DNA from: Candidatus Micropelagos thuwalensis
GTDB taxonomy: Bacteria > Pseudomonadota > Alphaproteobacteria > RS24
Assembly: GCF_000469155.1 (NCBI RefSeq)
Contig: NZ_AWXE01000001.1
Location: forward strand, 310,001 to 374,000
Direction of reading: 5' to 3'
DNA: 64,000 bases
Shown: one piece after another, positions 8,441 through 16,731 of the stretch
Position numbering within the stretch: position 1 is the first letter of the stretch
Layout: each line of letters opens with the position of its first letter
The notes under the pieces: model-generated
The model's database searches: none
Told to the model about the DNA's origin: nothing
Seen by the model: only the letters and a program-made list of their open reading frames with translations
Position numbers and translations under genes: made by a program

Positions 8441-9817
8441 CTAATGTTCTTTCTGATTTTTAGAAGTTATGAAGCCTAATACAGCTGAAGCGGCAACTGT
8501 TTCTGGGGCGGCAATATGTGTTTTAACTTGCGGTCCTTGCCGGCCTTCAAAATTACGGTTTGTACTGCTAATGACACGAGCTCCTTTTTCGAATGTCTCA
8601 CCACCAGCATAGAAACAAAATCCACATCCGGACTCACACCATTCAAATCCCGCATTTATAAAAATTTTATCAATACCTTCTTTTTCTGCTTCAGCTTTAA
8701 CGCGGCTAGATCCGGGAACACAAATAGCTTTTACATGAGGCGCCACTTTTTTACCTTTGAGGATAGCTGCGGCGCGACGCAGATCTGTTAACCGACCATT
8801 GGTGCATGACCCGATAAAGGCACCATCAATTTTTAACCCTAATAGGGGTGTCCCCACATTGAGTGTCATATAATCCAAAGCTGGCATCTCTGAGCCATCA
8901 ACTTGCGGTATCAGACTATCTATAGGAGCAGATTGATCGACTGAACTGCCCCAACTTACATATGGTTTGAGGGACGTGACATCAAAATTAATCTCTTCAT
9001 CAAAGACTGCTTCTTTATCACTGAATAATGCAGCGACATAATTTTCAATCTCAACGTCATTATCGGGTGAGTAGCGTCGGTTTTTTAGCCAAGAGATAGC
9101 TTTTTGGTCTGGCTTTATGATTGCTGTGAAAGCCCCGAATTCAACCGCCATATTGCAAAGTGTCATACGGTCTTCCATACAAAGGACCTCTGTCGCTGGC
9201 CCGGCAAATTCTATCGCAAAACCATTTCCGTGACTTGCGCCATATTTGGATACGATTGCGAGAATAGCATCTTTTGCGCTAACACCTTCTAACCACTTTC
9301 CATCCAGATTAATGCGCATATTTTTAGGTTTGCGTAACTTCAACGTTTTCGTTGCAAGTGCATGCTCAAGATCTGTGGTACCAACCCCCCATGCCAAAGC
9401 ACCAAATGCACCTTGCGTACAAGTATGGCTATCAGCACAAATAAGGGATAAACCAGGTTGCACGATACCAAGTTCTGGCGAGATAACATGAACAATGCCT
9501 TGCTCAGGGCTGTCTAAATCAAATAATTTAAGGTTATGTGCTTTTGCTGAATGCCGCATGGCTTCAATAAAACCTTGCCCTTCTGGCATTCTTGAAAGGT
9601 TTGGTCGCCCGGGTTTTATATCTACAATATGATCAATTGTGCAAAAGACACTGCTTGGCTCTTTAACACTTAGTTTCTTTGTTTCAAGAGATTTTAGTGC
9701 GAAAGCTCCGGTGCGCTCATGAAGAAAAATTCGATCAATGAGCAATAGGTCGTCTCCGTCCTCAAATTTATGTATGAGGTGAGACGCCCAAATTTTATCC
9801 ATTAAAGTATGGCTCAT
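8441..9817 (-). CDS. leuC: LeuC-like hydro-lyase large subunit (4Fe-4S)
   Basis: 458-residue large subunit of the isopropylmalate isomerase/homoaconitase family, carrying the labile [4Fe-4S] cluster. The three cluster cysteines are visible: one in FIGSCTNGRLTDL and the CxxC pair in SGCGFCFYAGG. ICADSHTCTQGAFGALAWGVG and NRNFEGRQGP are further family signatures. The CxxC surroundings (GFCFYAGG) differ from the SMCLAMN usual in biosynthetic LeuC, which favours a divergent substrate. It is cotranscribed with the small subunit and was probably followed by the MFS transporter that is now broken. The start MSHTLMDKIW matches the family N-terminus. Confidence 0.85.
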   Translation of the reverse strand: MSHTLMDKIWASHLIHKFEDGDDLLLIDRIFLHERTGAFALKSLETKKLSVKEPSSVFCTIDHIVDIKPGRPNLSRMPEGQGFIEAMRHSAKAHNLKLFDLDSPEQGIVHVISPELGIVQPGLSLICADSHTCTQGAFGALAWGVGTTDLEHALATKTLKLRKPKNMRINLDGKWLEGVSAKDAILAIVSKYGASHGNGFAIEFAGPATEVLCMEDRMTLCNMAVEFGAFTAIIKPDQKAISWLKNRRYSPDNDVEIENYVAALFSDKEAVFDEEINFDVTSLKPYVSWGSSVDQSAPIDSLIPQVDGSEMPALDYMTLNVGTPLLGLKIDGAFIGSCTNGRLTDLRRAAAILKGKKVAPHVKAICVPGSSRVKAEAEKEGIDKIFINAGFEWCESGCGFCFYAGGETFEKGARVISSTNRNFEGRQGPQVKTHIAAPETVAASAVLGFITSKNQKEH

Positions 9818-9914
9818 TTATCTGTTAATTCGTGTGACTTTTATCGAAACAAACTGAGGCTTACTCTTCACTATTTGTAGATAGAAGACAAGCTAACAAT
9901 AAATTTTGATTTAA

Positions 9915-10586
9915 TTAGAATGGCTTAACAGCCCCTAAAAAGCCGGTTCCAGCAATCCCCACCCAATAAAAATAAGCCATGATACGCGCTTTGCTTATTG
10001 AGCTGTCCAACTGAGCTTCTGCCTCAGCATTTGGGCCAGTTGCAAGAACTCTGAATAGTATTGTCCATTCACGCATAACAAAACGCAACAACAAGCCAAT
10101 AATAAGCATAACTCCGAAAGTTACCATTTTTGCTGGATACCAATATCCCCCAGAAACATCGACTGGACCAAGACTAAGCAGACCCATACCGCCAAGACCA
10201 ATTAAAAATCCGATTTGAATATATCGAGAAATTTCGACTATTTTACCTAAGGTTATTCCTCGATCTGTTTCGCGATAGTAAAAAGCCATTACTTCTGTCA
10301 GGAGAATTCCCAAAAAGAAGAACCACATAGCAATAAGCCATCCTTCCATAAAAGGAACAAACCCGTAGTAATAACCCATTTGAAGACCGAGAGGTAGCAT
10401 CAACGTGATGCCAATGCGTGCTAAGAGATCAATACGATATGCTGTTTCCATATGACGACGGCGTTCATCCATCGAGAGTTTGTGATTCACAACATTATAT
10501 GAGGATTGAAAAACTCCCCACTCGCCACCCAGCCAATAGACCATTGCAAGTATGTGAACCCACCTCAATATATCTATTTCATTCAT
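9915..10586 (-). CDS. Multi-helix inner-membrane protein, paralogue of the protein at 29460-30131
   Basis: 223-residue integral membrane protein with about five to six hydrophobic helices. It starts DILRWVHILAMVYWLGGEWGV, and this N-terminal His plus WLG pattern is shared with the protein at 29460-30131 (VHILLFVFWLGADMGV). The ATG at 10586 is preferred over one at 10646 because a strong AAGGTGAAGG ribosome site lies just before it. The conserved H in helix 1 and the general layout recall small CopD-like or haem-binding membrane proteins, but no confident family is recognised. It is divergent from the isochorismatase-deacetylase operon. Confidence 0.75.
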   Translation of the reverse strand: MNEIDILRWVHILAMVYWLGGEWGVFQSSYNVVNHKLSMDERRRHMETAYRIDLLARIGITLMLPLGLQMGYYYGFVPFMEGWLIAMWFFFLGILLTEVMAFYYRETDRGITLGKIVEISRYIQIGFLIGLGGMGLLSLGPVDVSGGYWYPAKMVTFGVMLIIGLLLRFVMREWTILFRVLATGPNAEAEAQLDSSISKARIMAYFYWVGIAGTGFLGAVKPF

Positions 10587-10719
10587 GCCTTCACCTTTAC
10601 TCGTATTAAGCCAATATTGAGTTATAGTAACATTGATATACATCAATCATCTTTTGAGATAATAGGCCAAACTGAATTATTTGGTTACACTAATTAGACT
10701 TGCGTTAGAGGATCATCCA

Positions 10720-11388
10720 ATGGAAGAGAGTGATAAAACTGCGCGTCAGATTTTTCAGGAAATTAAAGCAAATCCAACCCGTGCTAAATTTGGGTTTGGA
10801 AAAAAAGCAGCACTTGTGAATGTGGACTTGCAAAAAAGTTATACATGCATTGATGAGTTTAAAACGGCCTACCAGACTGACCCGAAACAGTTAGATTATG
10901 TTAATGACCTTGCGGTTAAGTTCAGAGCTTTGGAATGGCCTGTTATTTGGACTTATGTTGCCTATATGGAAGATGGAGGTGATGCCGGTATATGGGGAAC
11001 CAGAACAGATACGCCGGATTCTTTGCAAAACATTAAATTTGGTTCCCGGCGCTCTGAATTTGATGACAAATTAATCATCGATGATAAACGAGACGCTATA
11101 TATTTGAAAAAAATGCCATCAGCTTTTTTTGAAACGCCTTTACAAAGTTATTTGGTTTGGCATCAAGTTGACACTTTGATCCTTACTGGCGGTTCTACCT
11201 CAGGCTGTATAAGGGCAACGGCAGTTGATAGCTTGTCTCGGGGATATAGAACTATCGTGCCGGAAGAATGTGTCGCGGATAAACATGAGAGCTACCATTT
11301 CGCCAACCTAACAGACTTATTATTGAAATATGCTGATGTTGTGAGTGTATCTGAAGTTTTCGAATGGCTTAACGGGCAGGGCGTTTAG
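10720..11388 (+). CDS. Isochorismatase-family cysteine hydrolase
   Basis: 222-residue cysteine hydrolase of the isochorismatase/nicotinamidase/N-carbamoylsarcosine amidase superfamily. The catalytic triad is visible: Asp36 in VNVDLQKSY, Lys130 in KKMPSAFFET and Cys163 in TSGCIRATAVDS, preceded by the cis-peptide region LTGGSTSGC. ATG 10720 is preferred because AGAGGA at 10707-10712 is well spaced; a TTG at 10681 would only add 13 residues. It is followed after 8 bases by two deacetylase-fold genes. That pairing suggests the second, amide-hydrolysing step after ring opening of a cyclic amide or ureide (as in RutB or half-amidases); this is inference. Confidence 0.88.
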   Translation: MEESDKTARQIFQEIKANPTRAKFGFGKKAALVNVDLQKSYTCIDEFKTAYQTDPKQLDYVNDLAVKFRALEWPVIWTYVAYMEDGGDAGIWGTRTDTPDSLQNIKFGSRRSEFDDKLIIDDKRDAIYLKKMPSAFFETPLQSYLVWHQVDTLILTGGSTSGCIRATAVDSLSRGYRTIVPEECVADKHESYHFANLTDLLLKYADVVSVSEVFEWLNGQGV

Positions 11389-11395
11389 GCGAATA

Positions 11396-12343
11396 ATGAG
11401 ACAAGACCCTAATTTATATGATTACTGGCCATATAAGGGCAGACCAAAAATTGAATGGCCTAATGGTGCTCGGCTTGCATTTTGGGTTGCACCAAATATT
11501 GAATTTTATGAATTAAACCCACCGGAAAATCCTCACAGAAAACCATGGCCTCATCCCTATCCATCGGTAGCTGGTTATAGTATTCGCGATTGGGGTAATC
11601 GTGTGGGGCATCTCCGCCAAATGGAGGTTTTGGATAAGTATAATATCAGGGGTTCAATTTCTTTATCTACGGCGTTATGTGAACATCATCCAGAAATTAT
11701 TGAGATGTGCAAAGAACGTGATTGGGAGTTTTTCAGTCATGGAATTTATAATACGCGTTACACCTACGGTCTTGATGAGGCTCAAGAAAGAGCGATGATT
11801 AGAGACTCTATGGAAACAATTTATCAACATACTGGGCAAGCTTGTTCCGGCTATTTGGCACCTGCATTATCTCATTCTGAGGTCACTATGGACTTATTTG
11901 CTGAAGTCGGCGCTGAGCTATTCGGTGAGGGGGGTGGGATTTATACCTGCGACCTTTTTCATGATGATCAACCCACACCTATAAAGCTCCGCAGTAATAA
12001 AAAATTCGTTTCTATACCTTATTCATTGGAGATGAATGACACGATTGCCTATGTCGTTAATCGTGTGGAACCCCGACAATACGGGCACATGATTAAAGCT
12101 AGTTTTGACCGCCTATATCAAGAGGGCGCCCAGTCGGGCACTGTCATGTGTATTCCTACGCACAATTACCAAGTCGCTTGTCCACACCGTTTACGTGCTT
12201 TTGAAGAGGCGCTGGAATATATTACTGGTCATTCTGATGTTTGGGTCACAACAGGCCGAGAAATAGCCTCTTATTTTATAGAAAACTATTATGACGAGTC
12301 ATCAGCGTCTATCGCTTCTTATCAAGACAATGGAGGTGGTTAA
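11396..12343 (+). CDS. PuuE-like polysaccharide deacetylase-fold hydrolase, copy 1
   Basis: 315-residue protein of the carbohydrate esterase 4/PuuE branch, which includes the allantoinase PuuE and cyclic imide hydrolases. Diagnostic stretches are WPNGARLAFWVAPNIEF near the N-terminus, YSIRDWGNRVGHLRQ, FSHGIYNTRYTYG (family HG(I/W) motif) and the C-terminal PTHNYQVACPHRLRAFEEAL. The start at ATG 11396 sits 8 bases after the isochorismatase stop; the TTG at 11345 would overlap it by 44 bases. It shares the architecture of the next gene, so the two are tandem duplicates or a heteromeric pair. Cytosolic, no signal peptide. Confidence 0.85.
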   Translation: MRQDPNLYDYWPYKGRPKIEWPNGARLAFWVAPNIEFYELNPPENPHRKPWPHPYPSVAGYSIRDWGNRVGHLRQMEVLDKYNIRGSISLSTALCEHHPEIIEMCKERDWEFFSHGIYNTRYTYGLDEAQERAMIRDSMETIYQHTGQACSGYLAPALSHSEVTMDLFAEVGAELFGEGGGIYTCDLFHDDQPTPIKLRSNKKFVSIPYSLEMNDTIAYVVNRVEPRQYGHMIKASFDRLYQEGAQSGTVMCIPTHNYQVACPHRLRAFEEALEYITGHSDVWVTTGREIASYFIENYYDESSASIASYQDNGGG

Positions 12344-13272
12344 TGGGTCTGGATAAATCATATCTCGAATATCCGTTACGCCGTTATGGCATGGATCATG
12401 ACCGTTATGACTGGTCCTTAATGAGCGAGCGTCAGCCTTTAGTATGGCCGGATAATTGCAAATTAGCATTTTGGATTAATATAAGTGTTCAGTTTTTTCC
12501 TTTGAACCCAGAAAGCCCTCAACCTAGACCTCCCGGCGGCATGACAATGCCATATCCTGATTTAAGGCATTTTTCGCTCAGAGATTACGGTAATAGGATA
12601 GGTATTTATCGTATTCTTGACGCATTGGAAGTGCGCAACATTCCAGCTTCGTGTGCTGTTAATGCTCAAATAACGGAATACGCGCCATATTTGATACAAG
12701 CTTTACGCGACGCCGGAGTAGATTTTCTGGGTCACGGGTTAGATATGGATACACCGCACCATTCATTATCTGAAGCGCGTGAACGCGAGATTATTCGGCA
12801 ATCCGTTGATAGTTTATCTGAGGCTAGTCGGCAGGATATTACTGGCTGGATTAGTCCCGGAAGGTTTGAAAGCCCCGTTACTCCAGATTTGCTCTCCGAA
12901 GCAGGTATCCAATTCTTTGCAGATTGGGTAAATGACGACATGCCATATATTTTTAAGACCCGTAAAAAGCCTCTTGTATCGATGCCGTTACCCACAGAAT
13001 TAGAAGATAGGTTTGTTATGCTGGAAAATCTTCATTCAGAGACATCATATGGGGAGCAATTAAAGGATGCTTTTGAGTGGATGTATAATGACGCCACGGA
13101 GGAAAATGGACGAATTTTTAGCTTATCTATCCATCCATGGGTAATAGGGCAGCCACATCGTATTGGAGTATTAGAAAATTTTCTTGATTATGTGTGTCAA
13201 CACAAAGGCGTGTGGTTCGCTAAGCCAAGTGAGATTGTTGAAATATTTAATAAACAGGAATTGATTAATTAA
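12343..13272 (+). CDS. PuuE-like polysaccharide deacetylase-fold hydrolase, copy 2
   Basis: 309-residue paralogue of the preceding protein. It shares WPDNCKLAFWINISVQF, FSLRDYGNRIGIYRILD, FLGHGLDMDTPHH and PHRIGVLENFLDYV. Its C-terminal metal or active-site segment reads SIHPWVIGQPHR where copy 1 has PTHNYQVACPHR, so the two have diverged at a likely functional position. The ATG overlaps the previous stop by one base (TAATG), showing translational coupling. Two such proteins with an isochorismatase-like hydrolase resemble a ring-opening amidohydrolase pathway for a cyclic ureide, imide or pyrimidine-like compound; the substrate is not evident. Confidence 0.85.
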   Translation: MGLDKSYLEYPLRRYGMDHDRYDWSLMSERQPLVWPDNCKLAFWINISVQFFPLNPESPQPRPPGGMTMPYPDLRHFSLRDYGNRIGIYRILDALEVRNIPASCAVNAQITEYAPYLIQALRDAGVDFLGHGLDMDTPHHSLSEAREREIIRQSVDSLSEASRQDITGWISPGRFESPVTPDLLSEAGIQFFADWVNDDMPYIFKTRKKPLVSMPLPTELEDRFVMLENLHSETSYGEQLKDAFEWMYNDATEENGRIFSLSIHPWVIGQPHRIGVLENFLDYVCQHKGVWFAKPSEIVEIFNKQELIN

Positions 13273-13383
13273 ATTATCACGTCAATTTTTCGATTTTATT
13301 ACCAAGCGCTTTTTATTTGAGGGTGTTTTGCAAAATTAAAATAATTCTTATCAATTTAATATAAAATTATAGGGGAGGTTAGA

Positions 13384-14010
13384 TTGCAAGTTTATTATCA
13401 AAATTTAATGGGTTGTCTGATAAAGAGCGGACGCTCGCTAATTAAAAGTGCCTTAGCTTTAACGTTTATAATAATATCTCTGTTGTCATCACAGGTGAGT
13501 GCATCAGAAGATCCTTTTGATGAAAAGCTTGTGCTTAGACGTCAGACTCTAGTCGTGAGAGATATTGAAAAATCTTTGGCTCTGTACCGTGATGCTATAG
13601 GTATGGAAGTCATTTATGATCAAGTTATAAAGCGACCACTGTCAGGGTCTGACAGAGAGCAAGTGCTTAGATTAATATTTCTAAAAGCTTCTAATCAGTA
13701 TACGGGCGTTTTAGGTCTTGTAGACTATGAATATGGATATCCTGACCATCCAGCGCATACAAAACCCATACGACATGAAGGGTTTACGCCAGGGAATTCC
13801 ATTCTAGTCTTTAATTCAAATGAACTTTCCGAGTCTTGGCCATTAATTGAAAAATCTCCGGGCGTTAAAATTATTACAAAACCAAAATTAACGACTTATC
13901 CAGGATATGGTGGGGAAGGAATTATCCGAGTAATGGTTAGTAAATTCTATGATCCGGATGGGTTTTTAGTAGAGATGAACCAATTATTAGATCCGCTTGA
14001 GCCACAATAA
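13384..14010 (+). CDS. Exported VOC-fold (glyoxalase/dioxygenase-like) protein
   Basis: 208-residue protein with an N-terminal signal peptide (hydrophobic LALTFIIISLLSS, cleavage near VSAS-ED, about residue 42) and one vicinal-oxygen-chelate domain. The VOC signatures are TLVVRDIEKSLALYRDAIGM and the C-terminal FYDPDGFLVEMNQ. The usual first metal-ligand His is not visible (the position reads RQTLVV). TTG 13384 is taken as start because GGGGAGG at 13372-13378 is ideally spaced. It overlaps the next gene by one base (TAATG). It is close in motif pattern to the cytosolic VOC protein at 14922-15386. Its role is unknown; export makes binding or modification of a periplasmic small molecule likely. 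Confidence 0.85.
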   Translation: MQVYYQNLMGCLIKSGRSLIKSALALTFIIISLLSSQVSASEDPFDEKLVLRRQTLVVRDIEKSLALYRDAIGMEVIYDQVIKRPLSGSDREQVLRLIFLKASNQYTGVLGLVDYEYGYPDHPAHTKPIRHEGFTPGNSILVFNSNELSESWPLIEKSPGVKIITKPKLTTYPGYGGEGIIRVMVSKFYDPDGFLVEMNQLLDPLEPQ

Positions 14011-14918
14011 TGTCTAAATTTAAAAAATATAAGATTTATGAGTTAAATGTTTTTTTCTTAATGTCATTATTTGTCCTAGCAACAAATAAACCAGCTATTG
14101 CTCAAGGTCAGGATACCTCTCGCTCTGAACGTGATCAGCAGGTAATTGCCGCATTGTTGCCGGGAGAATATTTTAATGCCAACCAATCATATTTTGATAA
14201 ACGCACTGCTAAGTTACCTGCCCAAAATGCCTATAAACTTGCTATTCGGGCAGCGGGAAACGACCGGCATCCAAAAAGTTTTAAAATTTCAGTTGGTAAG
14301 AAGGGTGAAAAGCCAAAAGAATTGGTTGCGGTAATTTCTGATGCAAAAAATTCAGATGTTACAAAGCTAACCATATTATCTGAGAATAAAAGTGATACAC
14401 CTTGTACTCTATATTTTTCTCGTCAGGCAGGGCAATTCGGTACTGTGTCAAATAAAGACTGCAATAAGAACCCAAGCATGCCTAAATCTATTGAACTATC
14501 GGAAAGACATTTATGGTGGCACACTACGTCAGATGGTTTAATAAAATTCGATAAAAGCAGAAAATTTACTTGTCACGCCGATATACCTGGGGTGGGAGGC
14601 GGCAGAAATGAGCCATACAAGAGGTATTCTGATTTAAAAATCCACGATCAGGGTGGCCAAGAATGGATTAAAACGGACACAGGCAGAAATCTTGCTATTC
14701 GTCTTTTCCGAGTGGATTGGCCAATCAATAATTTTGATGGTGAATTTGCGCGCGACTCTCTAGCAATGTATGTGATTGAGAAAAACAGAGATGGGTCGTT
14801 TAAAGAGCATGGTTATGCTTTCGTGGATGATGAGGCTGACCGTATTGGATTAAATCTTAAATGGATATTGGTCTCATGTTACTTGCAATCTAACAAAGTA
14901 ACTACACCTGAGATGTAA
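14010..14918 (+). CDS. Exported CpcT/CpeT-like protein
   Basis: 302-residue exported protein: hydrophobic N-terminal segment (FFLMSLFVLATN, cleavage near AIA-QGQ about residue 32), then a domain resembling the CpcT/CpeT family. The resemblance rests on AALLPGEYFNANQSYFDKR near the start of the mature protein, the middle CHADIPG region and a DLKIHDQGGQEWIKTDTG segment. The family was named for phycobiliprotein lyases, but it also occurs in bacteria without phycobilisomes, where its role is unknown. A lyase function is not claimed. It is coupled to the upstream exported VOC gene. The family call is moderate and needs a profile search. Confidence 0.6.
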   Translation: MSKFKKYKIYELNVFFLMSLFVLATNKPAIAQGQDTSRSERDQQVIAALLPGEYFNANQSYFDKRTAKLPAQNAYKLAIRAAGNDRHPKSFKISVGKKGEKPKELVAVISDAKNSDVTKLTILSENKSDTPCTLYFSRQAGQFGTVSNKDCNKNPSMPKSIELSERHLWWHTTSDGLIKFDKSRKFTCHADIPGVGGGRNEPYKRYSDLKIHDQGGQEWIKTDTGRNLAIRLFRVDWPINNFDGEFARDSLAMYVIEKNRDGSFKEHGYAFVDDEADRIGLNLKWILVSCYLQSNKVTTPEM

Positions 14919-14921
14919 CTT

Positions 14922-15386
14922 TTATCCCGCAAGCCGTTGATTACATTCAAAAAAGTGTCCATCAGGGTCAAATAATCCTACCGATCGAACACGGACTTCC
15001 CCACCATTTGCGGCAGGGTATACAGCTTCACTTAATGGTGCACGTATTTTAATATTATATAATTGTGCAGTTTTAAATATTTCTTCAGCATCCTTAACGC
15101 CAGCTACAAAAACAGGTTGACCGTAGTCAAAGTCAAAGTTTATTGGGGGTGGTGGTGTTGATGGATTTAACCATTGAAGAAGTCCAATTTTACCTATTTC
15201 AGGATCTAGCGACTCCATAATAACAAGTCTTGTTAAATCTCCAGCTTTTCCACCTGGTAACAACTCACCAGAGAGCGTAATTTCATCGTCATAATATTTT
15301 TTCATTCCCAGAACTTTTTCATAGAAAATAAGGGACTTTTCCATGTTCCGTACTTTTAATGTTGTTCTCTTAATGATTGCTGTCAT
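14922..15386 (-). CDS. VOC-fold protein, cytosolic
   Basis: 154-residue single VOC-domain protein without signal peptide. Motifs are RTTLKVRNMEKSLIFYEKVLGM at the start and GLFDPDGHFFECNQR at the end; these parallel the exported VOC protein at 13384-14010, so they are paralogues. As there, the first metal-ligand His typical of glyoxalase I or extradiol dioxygenases is not visible, while the terminal Glu (FFECNQ) is. It converges with the CpcT-like gene with only 3 bases between the stops. Function unknown. Confidence 0.88.
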   Translation of the reverse strand: MTAIIKRTTLKVRNMEKSLIFYEKVLGMKKYYDDEITLSGELLPGGKAGDLTRLVIMESLDPEIGKIGLLQWLNPSTPPPPINFDFDYGQPVFVAGVKDAEEIFKTAQLYNIKIRAPLSEAVYPAANGGEVRVRSVGLFDPDGHFFECNQRLAG

Positions 15387-15477
15387 TGTATTCCTATAAT
15401 TTATATTTAAATTGCATGAATATTATAACAATATAACATTATAAGTATTTATAATTCGTTTTTTTGTGAGAAACTCA

Positions 15478-15915
15478 ATGAAAAAAGTAAGGTTCCAAAG
15501 AGCAAATTATGTTGTTTCCGATTTAGAACGTTCATTAGATTTTTATTGCAATGTTCTTGGATTCAAACTTGTTTTTCAAAAAGTATCAGACACAGACTCA
15601 TACACATATGATGTTTTTGAGATTGATCGGTCAGCAGGACTAAGGTTTGCAGTTTTAGCGACTGACACTCAGGAAAATGTGATGGCTTTGACCGAAGTCA
15701 CCGGTTTAGATTTGCCCTCAAAATCTCCGCCATTTACGTCTGCTATTGTACTTGATGTGAGCGACATTGATGACATAATCGCCGAGGTCAAAAATCGAGG
15801 TTTAACCTGTTACCGAGAAGATCATCTTGTAACGCAAGATGGTAGGGAAGGCCGTGAATATGGCTTCCTTGATTATGATGGAAATTTAATTGTGATTTAT
15901 AAGATAAATAAATAA
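15478..15915 (+). CDS. VOC-fold protein, cytosolic
   Basis: 145-residue single-domain VOC protein. It shows QRANYVVSDLERSLDFYCNVLGF at the N-terminus and EYGFLDYDGNLIVIYKI at the C-terminus, the two half-site signatures of the fold. The metal-ligand pattern is incomplete (Asn-Tyr instead of His). ATG 15478 is preferred to GTG 15466. It is the first gene of a probable operon with the alpha/beta hydrolase (10-base gap) and the exported two-domain VOC protein. Function is unknown; VOC members commonly act as dioxygenases, isomerases or lyases on metal-chelated substrates. Confidence 0.85.
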   Translation: MKKVRFQRANYVVSDLERSLDFYCNVLGFKLVFQKVSDTDSYTYDVFEIDRSAGLRFAVLATDTQENVMALTEVTGLDLPSKSPPFTSAIVLDVSDIDDIIAEVKNRGLTCYREDHLVTQDGREGREYGFLDYDGNLIVIYKINK

Positions 15916-15925
15916 GCATCAAGAT

Positions 15926-16729
15926 ATGTGTCAGACTCAGCAAATCAAAAAGAATTATTATTATGATGGTCTGAATCATATTCATTACCGAATAGCGGGT
16001 GATGCTAAATCTAAGCTTCCACTCGTTTGCTTCCATATGTCGCCATATAGTGGTGATCAGTTTGTTTTCTTACAAAAAGAATTAAGTGCCGAACGTTTGG
16101 TTTTATGTCCAGATACACCCGGTTACGGAAATTCTGATGCACCATCAACTCCACCCAGAATAGAAGATTATGTTGAGCTACTAATGTCGTTATGTGACAG
16201 ATTGGGTTTGGATATATTCAACGTTATGGGGTTTCATACTGGAAGTGTGATAGCCCTGGAAATGGGTAGATCCTTTCCTGATCGTATTAAAAAAATTATT
16301 CCGATTGGGATCCCCCTGATGGAGGCGGCACAGCAGAAGGAATTAAGTGAACAATATTCTGTTGAACGTGGTTATTTTTCTGAAGAAGAGTTTCTGTCTA
16401 ATAGATGGAAGCAAGGACTCGTTAATCGTGGCGGTCAATCCAATGAACGTTTTTTATCATATTTCTCTGATAGTCTTTCAGCTGGTGTCGAGAGAGGGAA
16501 TTGGGGATTTGCTGCTGTTTTTAAATTCGCACTTAGGGAGTGTCTAGCAGAAATTAACCAACCTGTGCTTATTCCGCTTCCAAATGAAAGTTTAAAAATG
16601 AATTCATTAGAAGCTTCAAAATTTCTAATAAACGCACAGACAATAGATTGGTCACACATGTCTAGTGATTTGTTTGAAGTTAATTTTAAAGAAATCGCTG
16701 ATGCCTTTAATATTTTTTTGGATAAATAA
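15926..16729 (+). CDS. Alpha/beta hydrolase-fold protein with His at the nucleophile position
   Basis: 267-residue alpha/beta hydrolase-fold protein. The oxyanion-side segment PLVCFHMSPYSGDQFVF, the DTPGYGNSD loop and the C-terminal His region (IDWSHMSSDLF) are normal. The nucleophile elbow, usually GxSxG, reads GFHTG with His104 where Ser, Cys or Asp is expected. The protein is otherwise intact, so it either belongs to a His-elbow branch of the fold or is non-hydrolytic (for example a lyase or binding protein). It sits between two VOC genes with gaps of 10 and 2 bases, so it probably works in the same pathway. No signal peptide. Confidence 0.85.
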   Translation: MCQTQQIKKNYYYDGLNHIHYRIAGDAKSKLPLVCFHMSPYSGDQFVFLQKELSAERLVLCPDTPGYGNSDAPSTPPRIEDYVELLMSLCDRLGLDIFNVMGFHTGSVIALEMGRSFPDRIKKIIPIGIPLMEAAQQKELSEQYSVERGYFSEEEFLSNRWKQGLVNRGGQSNERFLSYFSDSLSAGVERGNWGFAAVFKFALRECLAEINQPVLIPLPNESLKMNSLEASKFLINAQTIDWSHMSSDLFEVNFKEIADAFNIFLDK

Positions 16730-16731
16730 AA

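Noticed and set aside
14010-14918. Bilin lyase function for the CpcT/CpeT-like protein
   Set aside because: No phycobiliprotein or bilin synthesis gene is present and the protein carries an export signal; only the fold is proposed.
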